A stretch of DNA of 64,000 nucleotides, taken from positions 868,001-932,000 of the forward strand of contig CAWDNV010000010.1 in the NCBI GenBank assembly GCA_963803735.1. Direction: 5' to 3'. Made by a program: the position numbers and the translations under genes. The notes below the pieces were generated by a model. That model was not told the DNA's origin, ran no database searches, and saw nothing but the letters and a program-made list of their open reading frames with translations. Position 1 is the stretch's first letter; each line of letters begins with the position of its first letter. This stretch comes from Palsa-189 sp963803735. GTDB lineage: Bacteria > Acidobacteriota > Terriglobia > Acidiferrales > UBA7541. Below, one piece after another: positions 34,776 to 43,280 of this stretch.

Positions 34776-34873
34776 GCCAAGCCTTGTAGCCCGGGTGCGG
34801 CGATTTTCGGGGCGTTTCGTAGCGAGGCGGCATCTCCATTTGCATTCCAGGCGAATTCTAGAAAAAATTAGCT

Positions 34874-35305
34874 ATGCCTTCGAGTTCCAGCAAAGCCCGA
34901 CACGCCCCCGCCGGCGAGCTCGCCGTGCGCACCGAACGCCGCACGCAACTGCTCGACGTCACCGCAGCCGTCGCCAAAATGGTGCAAGACTCCGGCGTGC
35001 AATCCGGCATCTGCTACGTTTACGTGCCGCACACCACGGCCGGCGTGATCATCAACGAGAATGCCGATCCCGACGTCGCCGCCGATATGGAAGCCACGCT
35101 CGCGCGTCTCGTCCCGAAAGACGCCGGCTACAGCCACGCCGAAGGCAACTCCGATTCCCACATCAAGACGGCGCTCGTCGGCACCTCCGCCACCATCTTC
35201 ATCAGCGGAGGCCAACTCGAGCTCGGCCGCTGGCAAGGGGTCTTCTTCTGCGAATTCGACGGCCCCCGCACGCGCCGCCTGCGGGTAAAAATCGTCCCCG
35301 ACTAA
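34874..35305 (+). CDS. YjbQ family protein (UPF0047)
   Basis: 143 residues. SGICYVYVPHTTAGVIINENADPDVAADM, HAEGNSDSHIKTALVG and LGRWQGVFFCEFDGPRTRRL are the hallmark blocks of the YjbQ family, with conserved His, Glu and Asp residues. Members have reported weak thiamine-phosphate synthase activity, but the physiological role is unsettled. The start gives a short Ser/Lys/Ala-rich head. Confidence 0.85.
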   Translation: MPSSSSKARHAPAGELAVRTERRTQLLDVTAAVAKMVQDSGVQSGICYVYVPHTTAGVIINENADPDVAADMEATLARLVPKDAGYSHAEGNSDSHIKTALVGTSATIFISGGQLELGRWQGVFFCEFDGPRTRRLRVKIVPD

Positions 35306-35323
35306 TTAATTCTCAGGAGCCAC

Positions 35324-35821
35324 TCAAGCGCTGGCCGCCTGACTGGCGCCTTGGCTGGCCATCTGCTCCTTCATCTTTCTTCTCATCTCCTGAGGTGTCG
35401 GTTCGGCTACGTGAGTGGCAACCATCCAGGTGTAACCCTCCGGGTCCACCACGGTTCCGCAGCGATCGCCCCAAAACATGTCCATCACCGGCCCCTTGGC
35501 GGTAGCTCCGAGCTTCACCGCCTGAGCGACCGTCTTATCCACCTTTTCCGTCAGCAGATATAAGCTCGCCGGCGAAGCGCCGAGCGTTTTTGCGCTGCGG
35601 GAACCCATCTGCGAAATTTCCGGTCCCAGCATTAACGTCGTACCGCGTAACGTCAGCTCGGCATGTACTGCTTTGCCGTCCGGGCCGTCCATGATCGCCC
35701 TTTTGGTAAACCCGAATGCTTTTTGGTAAAAGGCCGCTGCTGCCTTAACGTCGCTTACCGTCAGCATTGCCGTTAACGAACCGTATATCTTCTTATTGAG
35801 TGGATCGATTTTCTTGGCCAT
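35324..35821 (-). CDS. VOC family protein (PhnB/glyoxalase-like)
   Basis: 165 residues: SLTAMLTVSDVKAAAAFYQKAFGF, MDGPDGKAVHAELTLRGTTLML, ASLYLLTEKVDKTVAQAV, DMFWGDRCGTVVDPEGYTWMVATH. The paired beta-alpha-beta-beta-beta motifs and the WGDR...DP.G block are those of PhnB-like VOC proteins. AAAGGAG precedes the ATG. A Met/Gln/Ala-rich tail follows the domain. No substrate can be assigned. Confidence 0.85.
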   Translation of the reverse strand: MAKKIDPLNKKIYGSLTAMLTVSDVKAAAAFYQKAFGFTKRAIMDGPDGKAVHAELTLRGTTLMLGPEISQMGSRSAKTLGASPASLYLLTEKVDKTVAQAVKLGATAKGPVMDMFWGDRCGTVVDPEGYTWMVATHVAEPTPQEMRRKMKEQMASQGASQAASA

Positions 35822-36182
35822 AACACTCCTTTAATGAGCGAGAAGTTGAGTCGAAACTCCAGGGAAGGTATTCACGGCTCGATGTTCCAGGGAACTTCCG
35901 GACCGCGGTGGACACAATACGTGATCGAGGGGCGCGCGGTCAAACTCCTCTGCCAAACGATGAAAATCCCGGCTGAAGCATCGTCTCTCGTCACTGCATC
36001 GCAATCGAAATAGACAACCCGCATGGCCACTGTTCGCCGGGACAGGTGCTCGATCGAGAATGCCTGTCCCATGAGCCTATTTTCCCTGCCCCGCCAAATG
36101 CCTAACTTGGTACGAATCATTCTTTCGCCCGATCAGATCCACTACGCACGGCTTTTTGCCAGCCGAATAATTGGAGCGACGC
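35822..36182. other. Intergenic region without recognised gene
   Basis: Divergent promoter region between the VOC and glycine-zipper genes. Short frames on both strands lack protein-like features. Confidence 0.4.
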
Positions 36183-37307
36183 ATGAAAATCCGTCTTTCG
36201 TTGTTTGCAGGGCTGTGGCTTGTCTGCACGTGGCTCGCCTCGCCGGCCTCAGCGCAATCATTCAAGCCAGGAACCCCAATCCAAGTACAGATGCTGACTC
36301 CGCTCGACACCGGCACCGCCCGCGCCGGCCAGGAATTCTCGGCCACCCTCGCGCAGCCGGTCTCTGCCGGCAAGACAGTCTGGCCCAAAGGCACGCAGGT
36401 GAAGGGCAGAGTCGTCGAGGCGGTGAGCTCGGGGCGGCTCCAGCGGCCGGCTTCGATCACGCTTCAGCTCACGCAAATCGGCAACTCCCCTGTCGTTACC
36501 GAACCGGAGCAGATTGACGGCAAGTCCCACGCCGGCCGCAACGCCGGCCTGATTCTCGGTGGAGCAGCTGCCGGCGCGATCATCGGCGGCATCGCCGACG
36601 GCGGCAAGGGTGCGCTGATCGGCACGGCAGCCGGAGCCGGTGCCGGAACTTTGACCGCTATCGCCACCGGCAAGCGGGAGATCGTTTTGCGCGCCGAGAC
36701 TACATTGAACTTTGCTGTGCCGGGCGGAGCTGCCGCACCGCCGCCCCCGCCACCTCCACCGCCGCAACCCGCTTATCGCACCGATGAGAATCCCCGGCCG
36801 GAACCAGTTGCCGAATCGCGCCCGTATCCGGACCAAGATGGTGAAGATCGGGAGCGGGAGCCGGAATATCGGGACCGCCAACCTGAGTATCGAGACCGGG
36901 AACAACCGGAAGCTCGAGAGCGGGAACAGGAATATCGAGACCGGGAACCGGATGATTCCGACTACCGTGAACGGCAACCCGAGCCTCGGGAACGGGAATA
37001 CGATGACCACCCGCAGCGTTTCCGGGTGTATTTCTCCGATCGCGATCAAGACGTCATCCGAGACTACTTCCGCCACGACCGCGACGATCGTGACGACCGC
37101 CGTCTGCCGCCCGGCCTCGAACGGCAATTGCGACGAAATGGATCACTGCCGCCCGGCCTGCAACGGCGCGCGGAACCGTTCCCCCATGATCTGGAGCGCC
37201 GTATGGGATCGCTGCCCCGCGGATATTCGCGCGTAATTTTGTCCGGGCGAGCCATGATTCTGCGCGACGACTCCGAGATCGTCGACATGATGTTCATCCA
37301 CGAATAG
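36183..37307 (+). CDS. Secreted glycine-zipper protein with charged repeat region
   Basis: About 374 residues in four zones. A signal peptide (LFAGLWLVCTWLASPASAQ) comes first, then a beta-rich domain (VQMLTPLDTGTARAGQEFSA, VWPKGTQVKGRVVEAVSSGR) of the type found in conserved exported acidobacterial proteins. A glycine-zipper segment follows (NAGLILGGAAAGAIIGGIAD, GKGALIGTAAGAGAGTLTA) and could insert in or span a membrane. After a polyproline run, a long stretch built on imperfect EYRDRE/EPERERE repeats precedes a C-terminal (R/D)-rich region. It is probably a cell-envelope protein. GGAG precedes ATG 36183. Confidence 0.7.
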   Translation: MKIRLSLFAGLWLVCTWLASPASAQSFKPGTPIQVQMLTPLDTGTARAGQEFSATLAQPVSAGKTVWPKGTQVKGRVVEAVSSGRLQRPASITLQLTQIGNSPVVTEPEQIDGKSHAGRNAGLILGGAAAGAIIGGIADGGKGALIGTAAGAGAGTLTAIATGKREIVLRAETTLNFAVPGGAAAPPPPPPPPPQPAYRTDENPRPEPVAESRPYPDQDGEDREREPEYRDRQPEYRDREQPEAREREQEYRDREPDDSDYRERQPEPREREYDDHPQRFRVYFSDRDQDVIRDYFRHDRDDRDDRRLPPGLERQLRRNGSLPPGLQRRAEPFPHDLERRMGSLPRGYSRVILSGRAMILRDDSEIVDMMFIHE

Positions 37308-37323
37308 CGCCACACTTTCCCGT

Positions 37324-37375
37324 GCCCACCCCGCCTCCGTGGATCGCAAAGGGCTAAAGGGTGGGCGCGGCTTTT
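37324..37375 (+). terminator. Terminator-like hairpin
   Basis: GCCCACCC (37324-37331) pairs with GGGTGGGC (37359-37366), followed by GCGGCTTTTG. It lies 17 bases after the glycine-zipper gene stop. Confidence 0.55.
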
Positions 37376-37425
37376 GACTGATCGACACATCGAAAAGCTG
37401 AAATGAAGAAGACGACTGAACACGA

Positions 37426-38085
37426 ATGCCAGTCGTGAGCAATCTTCGGATACTGATTACAGACGATCATGAGATTGTTCGAAGAGGATTAAAGGCGCTT
37501 TTGGCGTCTCGGACTGGTTGGGTGGTTTGCGCTGAAGCCACGAATGGCCGAGACGCAATCGCGCTGGCTGCGCAGCATCGGCCAGATATCGTGATCATGG
37601 ACATAGCCATGCCGGGCCTGAACGGGTTGGAGGCTACGCGGAAGATACGGAAGATGTTGCCAAAAACTCAGGTCCTGATCTTAACGCTCCACTATTCGGA
37701 TCAGTTGGTCCGAGAGGTTGTAGATTCAGGGGCTCGTGGTTACATACTCAAGTCGGATGCCAGCCCCGATCTTCTGACTGCCGTCGAAGCCCTTGCCACT
37801 AATCGATCTTTCTTCACATCGGGTGCTGCCGAAATCCTGATCGATGGATTTTGCAATCCAGCCTCGGCACCGCAAACTCTGATGCGTAAAGACCTCAGTG
37901 CGAGAGAGCGCGAGATTGTGCAACTCCTCGCTGAGGGCAAAAGCAGTAAGGAAATCGCTGTAATTCTTTGCATCAGTGTGAAGACAGCGGAGACGCATCG
38001 CGCCAATATTATGCGGAAGCTGGAAATGCATTCGGTGAGCGCGTTGGTACGTTACGCCGTCAAAAACCACATGATCGAGCCTTAA
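37426..38085 (+). CDS. NarL/FixJ-family response regulator
   Basis: 219 residues. A receiver domain (RILITDDHEIVRRGLKALLA, phospho-acceptor Asp59 in VIMDIAMPGLNG, LILTLHYSDQ, the conserved Lys in GYILKSDA) is followed by a LuxR/GerE helix-turn-helix (LSAREREIVQLLAEGKSSKEIAVILCISVKTAETHRANIMRKL). It should bind DNA when phosphorylated by a HisKA_3 kinase; the orphan GAF kinase at 26064 is a candidate, but 10 kb away. Confidence 0.9.
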   Translation: MPVVSNLRILITDDHEIVRRGLKALLASRTGWVVCAEATNGRDAIALAAQHRPDIVIMDIAMPGLNGLEATRKIRKMLPKTQVLILTLHYSDQLVREVVDSGARGYILKSDASPDLLTAVEALATNRSFFTSGAAEILIDGFCNPASAPQTLMRKDLSAREREIVQLLAEGKSSKEIAVILCISVKTAETHRANIMRKLEMHSVSALVRYAVKNHMIEP

Positions 38086-38088
38086 CTG

Positions 38089-38313
38089 TTATAACCGCTT
38101 TTCAACCTGAAGTAATTTCCCCGGAATTTCGTGAGTCCAATTGTGGCCGCACCACGGACACGAAATCGTCTCGGTTAAGAAAGAGTGACTATTGGCTTTA
38201 TTCCCTCGGACGGTTATTACAACCGGATTGCTGCAACGGCTGCAGTGCTCATCTCTTCTGAATAGAGGTTTGGCAGTCACGTTCTTATTCTGCTTGGACT
38301 TTTGCGCCTTCAC
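38089..38313 (-). CDS. Small zinc-ribbon-like protein
   Basis: 74 residues with two CxxC knuckles, EHCSRCSNP and SCPWCGHNW, 24 residues apart, enough for one zinc ribbon. The basic start (MKAQKSKQNKNVTAK) suggests nucleic-acid contact. It is the first of two small Cys-pair proteins read leftward. No family is recognised. Confidence 0.45.
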   Translation of the reverse strand: MKAQKSKQNKNVTAKPLFRRDEHCSRCSNPVVITVRGNKANSHSFLTETISCPWCGHNWTHEIPGKLLQVEKRL

Positions 38314-38321
38314 TCAGAAGA

Positions 38322-38522
38322 TCAGCTTCTCTTTAGGATAAAGATATGTCCGAGTCCACACCGAAAAGCTAGCGGGTGATCTAGAGGCTTGGACTCGCCC
38401 TCCAAGCGTACGAGCGTCTGTCGTGGTATAGCCTGGATGTGGTCGGCTCCGCAGACCGGACATTGCGTTGGGACTCTCACAACGCAACCGTACGGTAAAT
38501 AGAGAGCCGAATATGTGTGCAT
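38322..38522 (-). CDS. Small zinc-ribbon-like protein
   Basis: 66 residues with TQCPVCGADHIQ and FRCGLGHIFIL, a CxxC...CxxxH arrangement, 8 bp upstream of the other small Cys-pair gene on the same strand. The pairing of two such genes makes chance less likely. Function unknown. Confidence 0.45.
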   Translation of the reverse strand: MHTYSALYLPYGCVVRVPTQCPVCGADHIQAIPRQTLVRLEGESKPLDHPLAFRCGLGHIFILKRS

Positions 38523-38708
38523 CGCTACGAAGGACTGTGACGACCGTCACAAGTAACGGTTAGCGTTTGTGATACAAATAACTGCCGGATTAACCCCGGT
38601 GAGGGGCGGCCTCGTTGCTCCATGTTTCCGCATGACAGCGGGGCCGCCGTCTCTTGCATTTAGGGTGAATGAAACTTAGGGAACTGATGAAGAAGATTAA
38701 GTTACAAC

Positions 38709-38830
38709 AATGAAGTTTGGATGCAGACTGCTAACGGCCCGCGACAATTAACAAGTGGCAGCATTCCGAAACGTCTGCCGACGATTTCGCCGGACGGCAA
38801 ACGGTTGGTCTACGTCGTCGATCATTACCC
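38709..38830 (+). pseudogene. Fragment of a WD40-like/TolB-type beta-propeller gene
   Basis: In the frame starting EVWMQTANGPRQLTS and running through PTISPDGKRLVYVVDH the peptide matches PD40/TolB propeller repeats. It is cut at the right by the IS30 remnant and has no usable start on the left. Confidence 0.6.
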
Positions 38831-39313
38831 GCAACGATCTTCTGCAGCTTCCCGTGAATGGCCAGTAGGCACACCTTGGGCCGTAAGGCCGACTCCCAGG
38901 CCTGGTGATCCGCTTCGCTCGCTCGATACCGCGGGCGCCCACCATGCCGCGCCACCTCCCGGCTCACCGTTGACACCGCCCGCTGCAGACCTTTGGCTAT
39001 CTCACGCATCGACGAACCGGAAGCGATTCCTCGTGAGATGTCCTCTCGCTCCGCCAGTGTAAGCGTGAGCAGCGAGCGCCGACGGGTGGCTGGAAAAATC
39101 CCGCCATGCTGCGACAACATAAACTGAATGGATACGTGGTCCTTGCCGAAGGCTCGTCCAATCTCATGCAACGACTGCCCCGCCTTCCAACGGCACCACA
39201 TCTCGGTCCGTTGGTTCACGGAAAGCTTCACCCGTCTCCCTTGCGTCGTAAACACCACCTTTAGAGAAAAGATTTATAGCAGATGGTGTTGCATCGACCG
39301 GTTGAGCTGGTAC
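38828..39313 (-). mobile_element. IS30-family element, truncated left copy
   Basis: Carries the 5' part of an IS30-type transposase (coding from ATG 39258 leftwards): WKAGQSLHEIGRAFGKDHVSI, RRSLLTLTLAEREDISRGIASGSSMREIAKGL and VSTVSREVARHGGRPRYRASEADHQAWESAL, i.e. the N-terminal helix-turn-helix region without the DDE domain. It breaks off after KLQKIVA. The outer end begins TACCAGC on the coding strand, which recurs inverted at 40354. Confidence 0.75.
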
Positions 39314-39359
39314 CGTTTCTCAGGACCTATCGGTATTTCCCACTTTTTTGGTATCTACA

Positions 39360-40280
39360 TTACATATCGGTTATCGCGTCCCGGCATGCTCGCCGTATCA
39401 CCGGCCCCGCAGCCTGCACGCATGCTAATCCTTCGGCAATGGCTTCATTTGCGCGATGAAAATCGAGCCAGGAAAATGCCCCTAGTCTTGGGCATAGAAG
39501 CACATCGGGAGGATCGCCAGCCAGCCGCGTCCGGGTAATACGATCCTGCATGATGTTCAAAGAATTCGCCAATACTTCGAAGGGACTTGGATAGTCGAGT
39601 CCGGCGTGGAGCACGTGTTGAAGAATTGGTCCGACCGCGTTCATCAGCCACTGAGGCACCTGGGCCGAAACGGCAGGCGCGGTAGTTGACGCGGTCAGGT
39701 CAATATCTGATCCGCTGAAGCGCCGCCCGACCAATTCCGAGTTCAGGTCCACAGCGATGACAATGTCGGCACCCAAAGCACGCGCGAGCGACACCGGTAC
39801 GGGATTGACGAGACCGCCGTCGATCAACCACCGATCGTCATGCCTCGTCGGACTGAAGACTCCCGGCATACCGATTGACGCGCGTACCGCGCGTCCGATC
39901 GGTCCCTGCTGAAGCCAAATCTCACGTCCCGACGCAAGATCGGTTGCCACCGCAGCATAACGGGGACCCTGCGTTTCGATCGAACCAGCGATTCCCAAGC
40001 TATCGAGAAAAGTTTCTATACGCCTGCCTTCAATCAGACCACCGGTCGTGAGGTGCACATCGAGCATTGCAGCAACATCGCGCCTGCCGAAATTCTCCAT
40101 CCGGGACTTAAGCGCGGCAAGTTTGCCGGTCACGAACGCGGCTCCGACCAACGCGCCAATAGAAGTGCCTGAAACAACCTGCGGCACAACTCCCAGCGCT
40201 GCGAGTCCCTCGAACACGCCAATCTGGGCCCATCCGCGCGCCGCGCCGCTGCCGAGTGCAACACCAATTTTCGGTCGCAT
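39360..40280 (-). CDS. Patatin-like phospholipase family protein
   Basis: About 306 residues, RssA-like. Oxyanion loop LGSGAARGWAQIG, nucleophile elbow GTSIGA (Ser), and the catalytic dyad aspartate in LIDGGLVNPVPVSLA. It would hydrolyse acyl esters of phospholipids. No signal peptide is visible. ATG 40280 is chosen as the start of the conserved part; ATG 40322 and 40307 are alternatives. The gene lies exactly between two inverted, truncated IS30 copies whose transposase genes point away from it. Confidence 0.85.
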   Translation of the reverse strand: MRPKIGVALGSGAARGWAQIGVFEGLAALGVVPQVVSGTSIGALVGAAFVTGKLAALKSRMENFGRRDVAAMLDVHLTTGGLIEGRRIETFLDSLGIAGSIETQGPRYAAVATDLASGREIWLQQGPIGRAVRASIGMPGVFSPTRHDDRWLIDGGLVNPVPVSLARALGADIVIAVDLNSELVGRRFSGSDIDLTASTTAPAVSAQVPQWLMNAVGPILQHVLHAGLDYPSPFEVLANSLNIMQDRITRTRLAGDPPDVLLCPRLGAFSWLDFHRANEAIAEGLACVQAAGPVIRRACRDAITDM

Positions 40281-40353
40281 GAAAAGAACTTTCGAAGCCA
40301 ATGACATTAGCACGACATGCATTGCAGTTTGTCGGGATTGTGCCTGATAAGTC

Positions 40354-40640
40354 CTACCAGCCCAATCGGTCGATGCAACACCATCTGCTATAAATCTTTT
40401 CTCTAAAGGTGGTGTGTATGACGCAAGGGAGACGAGTGAAGCTTTCTGCGGCGCAGAGGGCCGACCTGTGGAGTCGTTGGAAAGCAGGAGAGTCGTTGCA
40501 TGAGATTGGGCGCGCTCTCGGCAAGGACCATGTCGTCATTCACTTTTTGTTGGCGCGTCATGGTGGGATTGCTCCGGCAGCCCGTCGGCGCTCGTTGCGA
40601 ACGCTTACACTGGCGGAGCGAGGCATCTCAGTACCTGTAA
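40354..40640 (+). mobile_element. IS30-family element, truncated right copy
   Basis: The first 48 or so bases repeat the end of the left copy in inverted orientation (TACCAGCCCAATCGGTCGAT, CTATAAATCTTTTCTCTAAA). The transposase begins at ATG 40418 or the in-frame codon at 40409 (TQGRRVKLSAAQRADLWSRW, GESLHEIGRALGKDHVVIHF) and loses similarity after TLAER, at about 40635. Confidence 0.75.
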
Positions 40641-40767
40641 GACCACCAAACCCTTTTGCTGGGCGTGCTCCGTAGGCTGTGTCCTCTGTGTTGCGCCGTT
40701 GCCGTGAATTTCTTATAGAATGCGTGCCGCAACGACCGATCAGACTGGCTGCCGAGGGAGGCTTCTC

Positions 40768-42100
40768 ATGAAGTTGCAATGGAAACGCTGCGCCGTGTTC
40801 GTCGCGGCAATCGCCGCACTCGCGGGATTCGCAACTCCTCCCGCACAAGCGCAAACGGCGGGCAAGTATCTCGCGCCGCAACGACCAGGTCGTCGCCATC
40901 CGCGCCGGGCGCCTTTTCGACGCGCGTTCCGGCATGATGCTCTCGAACCAAGTGGTGCTCGTGCGCGGCGACCGCATCGCGGACGTCGGCCCCGGCCTTG
41001 CCATTCCATCGGGCGCGGCTGTGATCGATCTCTCGAATGCCACCGTGATGCCCGGCATGATCGACGCTCACGTTCACATCAATACCGGCGGCGTCACTGA
41101 GGCTCAGCGCACTCTGATCGCGCTCGCCAATGCCCAAATCGATTTGGGCGCCGGCTTCACTACCGTCCTCGATATGGATTCGCGCGGCGGCTACAACACC
41201 GTGGACATTCGCGACGAAATCAACTCCGGCCGCGTTCAGGGTCCGCGCATGCAGGTGGTGGGTCAATCGCTCAATCCTCGCGCGACGAATTATTATCCGG
41301 ACATCCGGCCGGGCCGCTTCCAGGAGGGCCACATCGAGGATAAGGACATCAACGGCCCGTGGGCCGCGCGCGCCGCTGTGCGTGAAGCCAAGCTGCACGG
41401 CGTCGATTGGGTGAAGATCTACACCACGCAGGATTTCGCCGGCACCATGCACATGTGGACGCCCGACGCGAAGCTGGTCAATTCCCCTTCGCTGACTTTC
41501 GAGGAAGTCCAGGCCATCGTTGACGAAGCGCACCGGCTCGGCCTCAAAGTCGCGTGCCACACCTATGGCGGCGAAGGCATGGCCAGCTGCATTAATGCAG
41601 GCGTCGACGCACCCAATCATCTGCTGGAACTCGACCAGGCCGGCATCAAGGTTCTGCTCGAGAAAAAGCTTCCTTTCGAGGTGACGCTCGACGACCTCAT
41701 CGGTCTTGAAAAAGAGGATTTGGCAGCGACCGGTGGGCGGAATTCGCGCCTGAAGCTCGCCGAACAAGCCTTCAGGCGCGCCATCGCCGCCGGCGTGCCC
41801 ATTGTCTTCGGCAGCGGCGCAACCTCGCCCGAAATTCCGCACGGCGTGCAGGCCAACCAGTTCGGCTATTACGCGAAGTGGGGATTGACGCCCGTGCAGG
41901 CCCTGCAGACGTCATATATCAATGCCGCCCACATGCTGAATTACGGCGTCGAGAAAGATATCGGCACCATCGAGAAAGGCAAGTTTGCAGACATCATCGC
42001 GGTTTCGGGAAACCCGCTCGCAGATGTCAACGAAATGGAGCACGTGCGCTTCGTGATGAAGGGCGGCATGGTCATCCGCAACGACATCGCCGCGCACTAG
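40768..42100 (+). CDS. Secreted amidohydrolase, frameshifted after the signal peptide
   Basis: A metal-dependent amidohydrolase (imidazolonepropionase/prolidase-like). The signal peptide MKLQWKRCAVFVAAIAALAG is in one frame, and the body VVAIRAGRLFDARSGMM, VMPGMIDAHVHINTGG (HxH metal site), VDWVKIYTT, KVACHTYGGEG, IVFGSGATSPEIPHG and the end GTIEKGKFADIIAVSGNPL is in another. The shift lies at about 40876-40882. GGGAGG precedes ATG 40768. A continuous protein of about 443 residues would be normal for the exported acidobacterial members. A consensus error or a recent mutation are both possible. Confidence 0.8.
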
Positions 42101-42120
42101 ACGCTCCCGCGTGCGTCTAG
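42097..42120 (+). terminator. Hairpin at the amidohydrolase stop codon
   Basis: CTAGACGC and GCGTCTAG form an 8-bp perfect stem around TCCCGCGT, with the TAG stop in the 5' arm and a short TT after it. Confidence 0.45.
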
Positions 42121-42215
42121 TTGCGAAGACGCGGCTCGCCACCCCCAGCGGAGACCGGCCCGAGGGATCTCGAAATGGGCGTATACTGCAGCTAATCGAA
42201 CGCCAACGAGGTCAT

Positions 42216-43280
42216 ATGGCGTGTTCACTTCCAGCCGCCCTTCGGACGAAGCCAGTTGCCTGCGCGACTTTGATTGCCGCAGCGCTCCTCGCCTCTGCAG
42301 CTCTGCATGCACAAGACGCGAATCGCTACATCCTCGCCACGCGGCGCAGCGGCGCTATCGAGATCATCGATCCGGAAAGCCTCTCGACCATTAGCCGAAT
42401 CCATTTCGATCTGCCCTCCAAGAGCGTCGGACTGAACGGGATTTCCGCGAGTGCTGACGGCCAGAGGCTGTATGTTCGTGGCCCGCACAGCGATGCAGTT
42501 AGCGGTTGTTGCGAGATTTATTCCGTCGATCTGGCGACCTTAGAGACGAAGCAGGTAAAGGACGCCACGCTGATCGAGTCTGACCGGCAAATCGGCCTGA
42601 ACGTCTCGCCGCTGAATCCTTCTCCGGATGGGCGGTGGATCTTCGAGGTGAGGAGATATTCGGCCGCGATTGATGTTTTCGACGCCGTAAACGGCAAGAG
42701 AGTGCGCGCCTTGATGGCCCCAGGATTGCGAGACGAAGACCAATGGTGGTCCACCGGCACGTGGATGGACGACCGCTTCCTCTTTTACGCGAGCAAAGAG
42801 GACTCAGTCGCCCTCTTGTGGTCTCTCTCCGCAGACGCGACCGAGCTCGGCGAGGGTGTTTCCGTCGAGCCGTTCGCTAAGGTGCCGGGTTGTTCCTCAG
42901 GGGGAGCGGGACTAGTCGCCGCAGCGGGCAATCTCTTCCTTTACGAACCGTTCGGGTGGAAGGGGGACCGCCGCGAGTATTGCGGCGGAGTTCCGGGCGG
43001 CGCGTGGCTTCTGGATACGAAAAGCGGGAGTTTGCTCCGCCAGATCGCGCCGGATTTATATTTCTCTGAGCTCGTCGCGGATCGCGACAAAGGCGAACTC
43101 TATGGCCTTTCCGTGGGCGATCCTTATTGGCTCAATGGGGTCGAACTTGTGCGCATCGATGCCCGAGACGGAAGTATTCTCCGATCGCGAGTTTTGGATT
43201 CGGATTTCTGGAGTATCGCCATTGGGCTCGCTGCGCGGCATTCCCGTCAGGAGACGTCCGCGCTCTTATTTCCGCGATGA
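42216..43280 (+). CDS. Secreted beta-propeller protein of unknown function
   Basis: About 354 residues. A signal peptide (KPVACATLIAAALLASAALHAQ) is followed by propeller-like repeats: RYILATRRSGAIEIIDPESLS, LNGISASADGQRLYVRG, LNPSPDGRWIFEVRRYSAAIDVFD and LVADRDKGELYGLSVG. The repeat pattern is that of YVTN/lactonase-type seven-bladed propellers, but no active-site motif is clear. Its 3' end overlaps the convergent FG-GAP gene by 15 bp. ATG 42216 is preceded by ACGAGG. Confidence 0.65.
   Translation: MACSLPAALRTKPVACATLIAAALLASAALHAQDANRYILATRRSGAIEIIDPESLSTISRIHFDLPSKSVGLNGISASADGQRLYVRGPHSDAVSGCCEIYSVDLATLETKQVKDATLIESDRQIGLNVSPLNPSPDGRWIFEVRRYSAAIDVFDAVNGKRVRALMAPGLRDEDQWWSTGTWMDDRFLFYASKEDSVALLWSLSADATELGEGVSVEPFAKVPGCSSGGAGLVAAAGNLFLYEPFGWKGDRREYCGGVPGGAWLLDTKSGSLLRQIAPDLYFSELVADRDKGELYGLSVGDPYWLNGVELVRIDARDGSILRSRVLDSDFWSIAIGLAARHSRQETSALLFPR

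Noticed and set aside
35872..36120. 82-codon frame upstream of the VOC gene
   Set aside because: No protein-like features; it overlaps the probable divergent promoter region.
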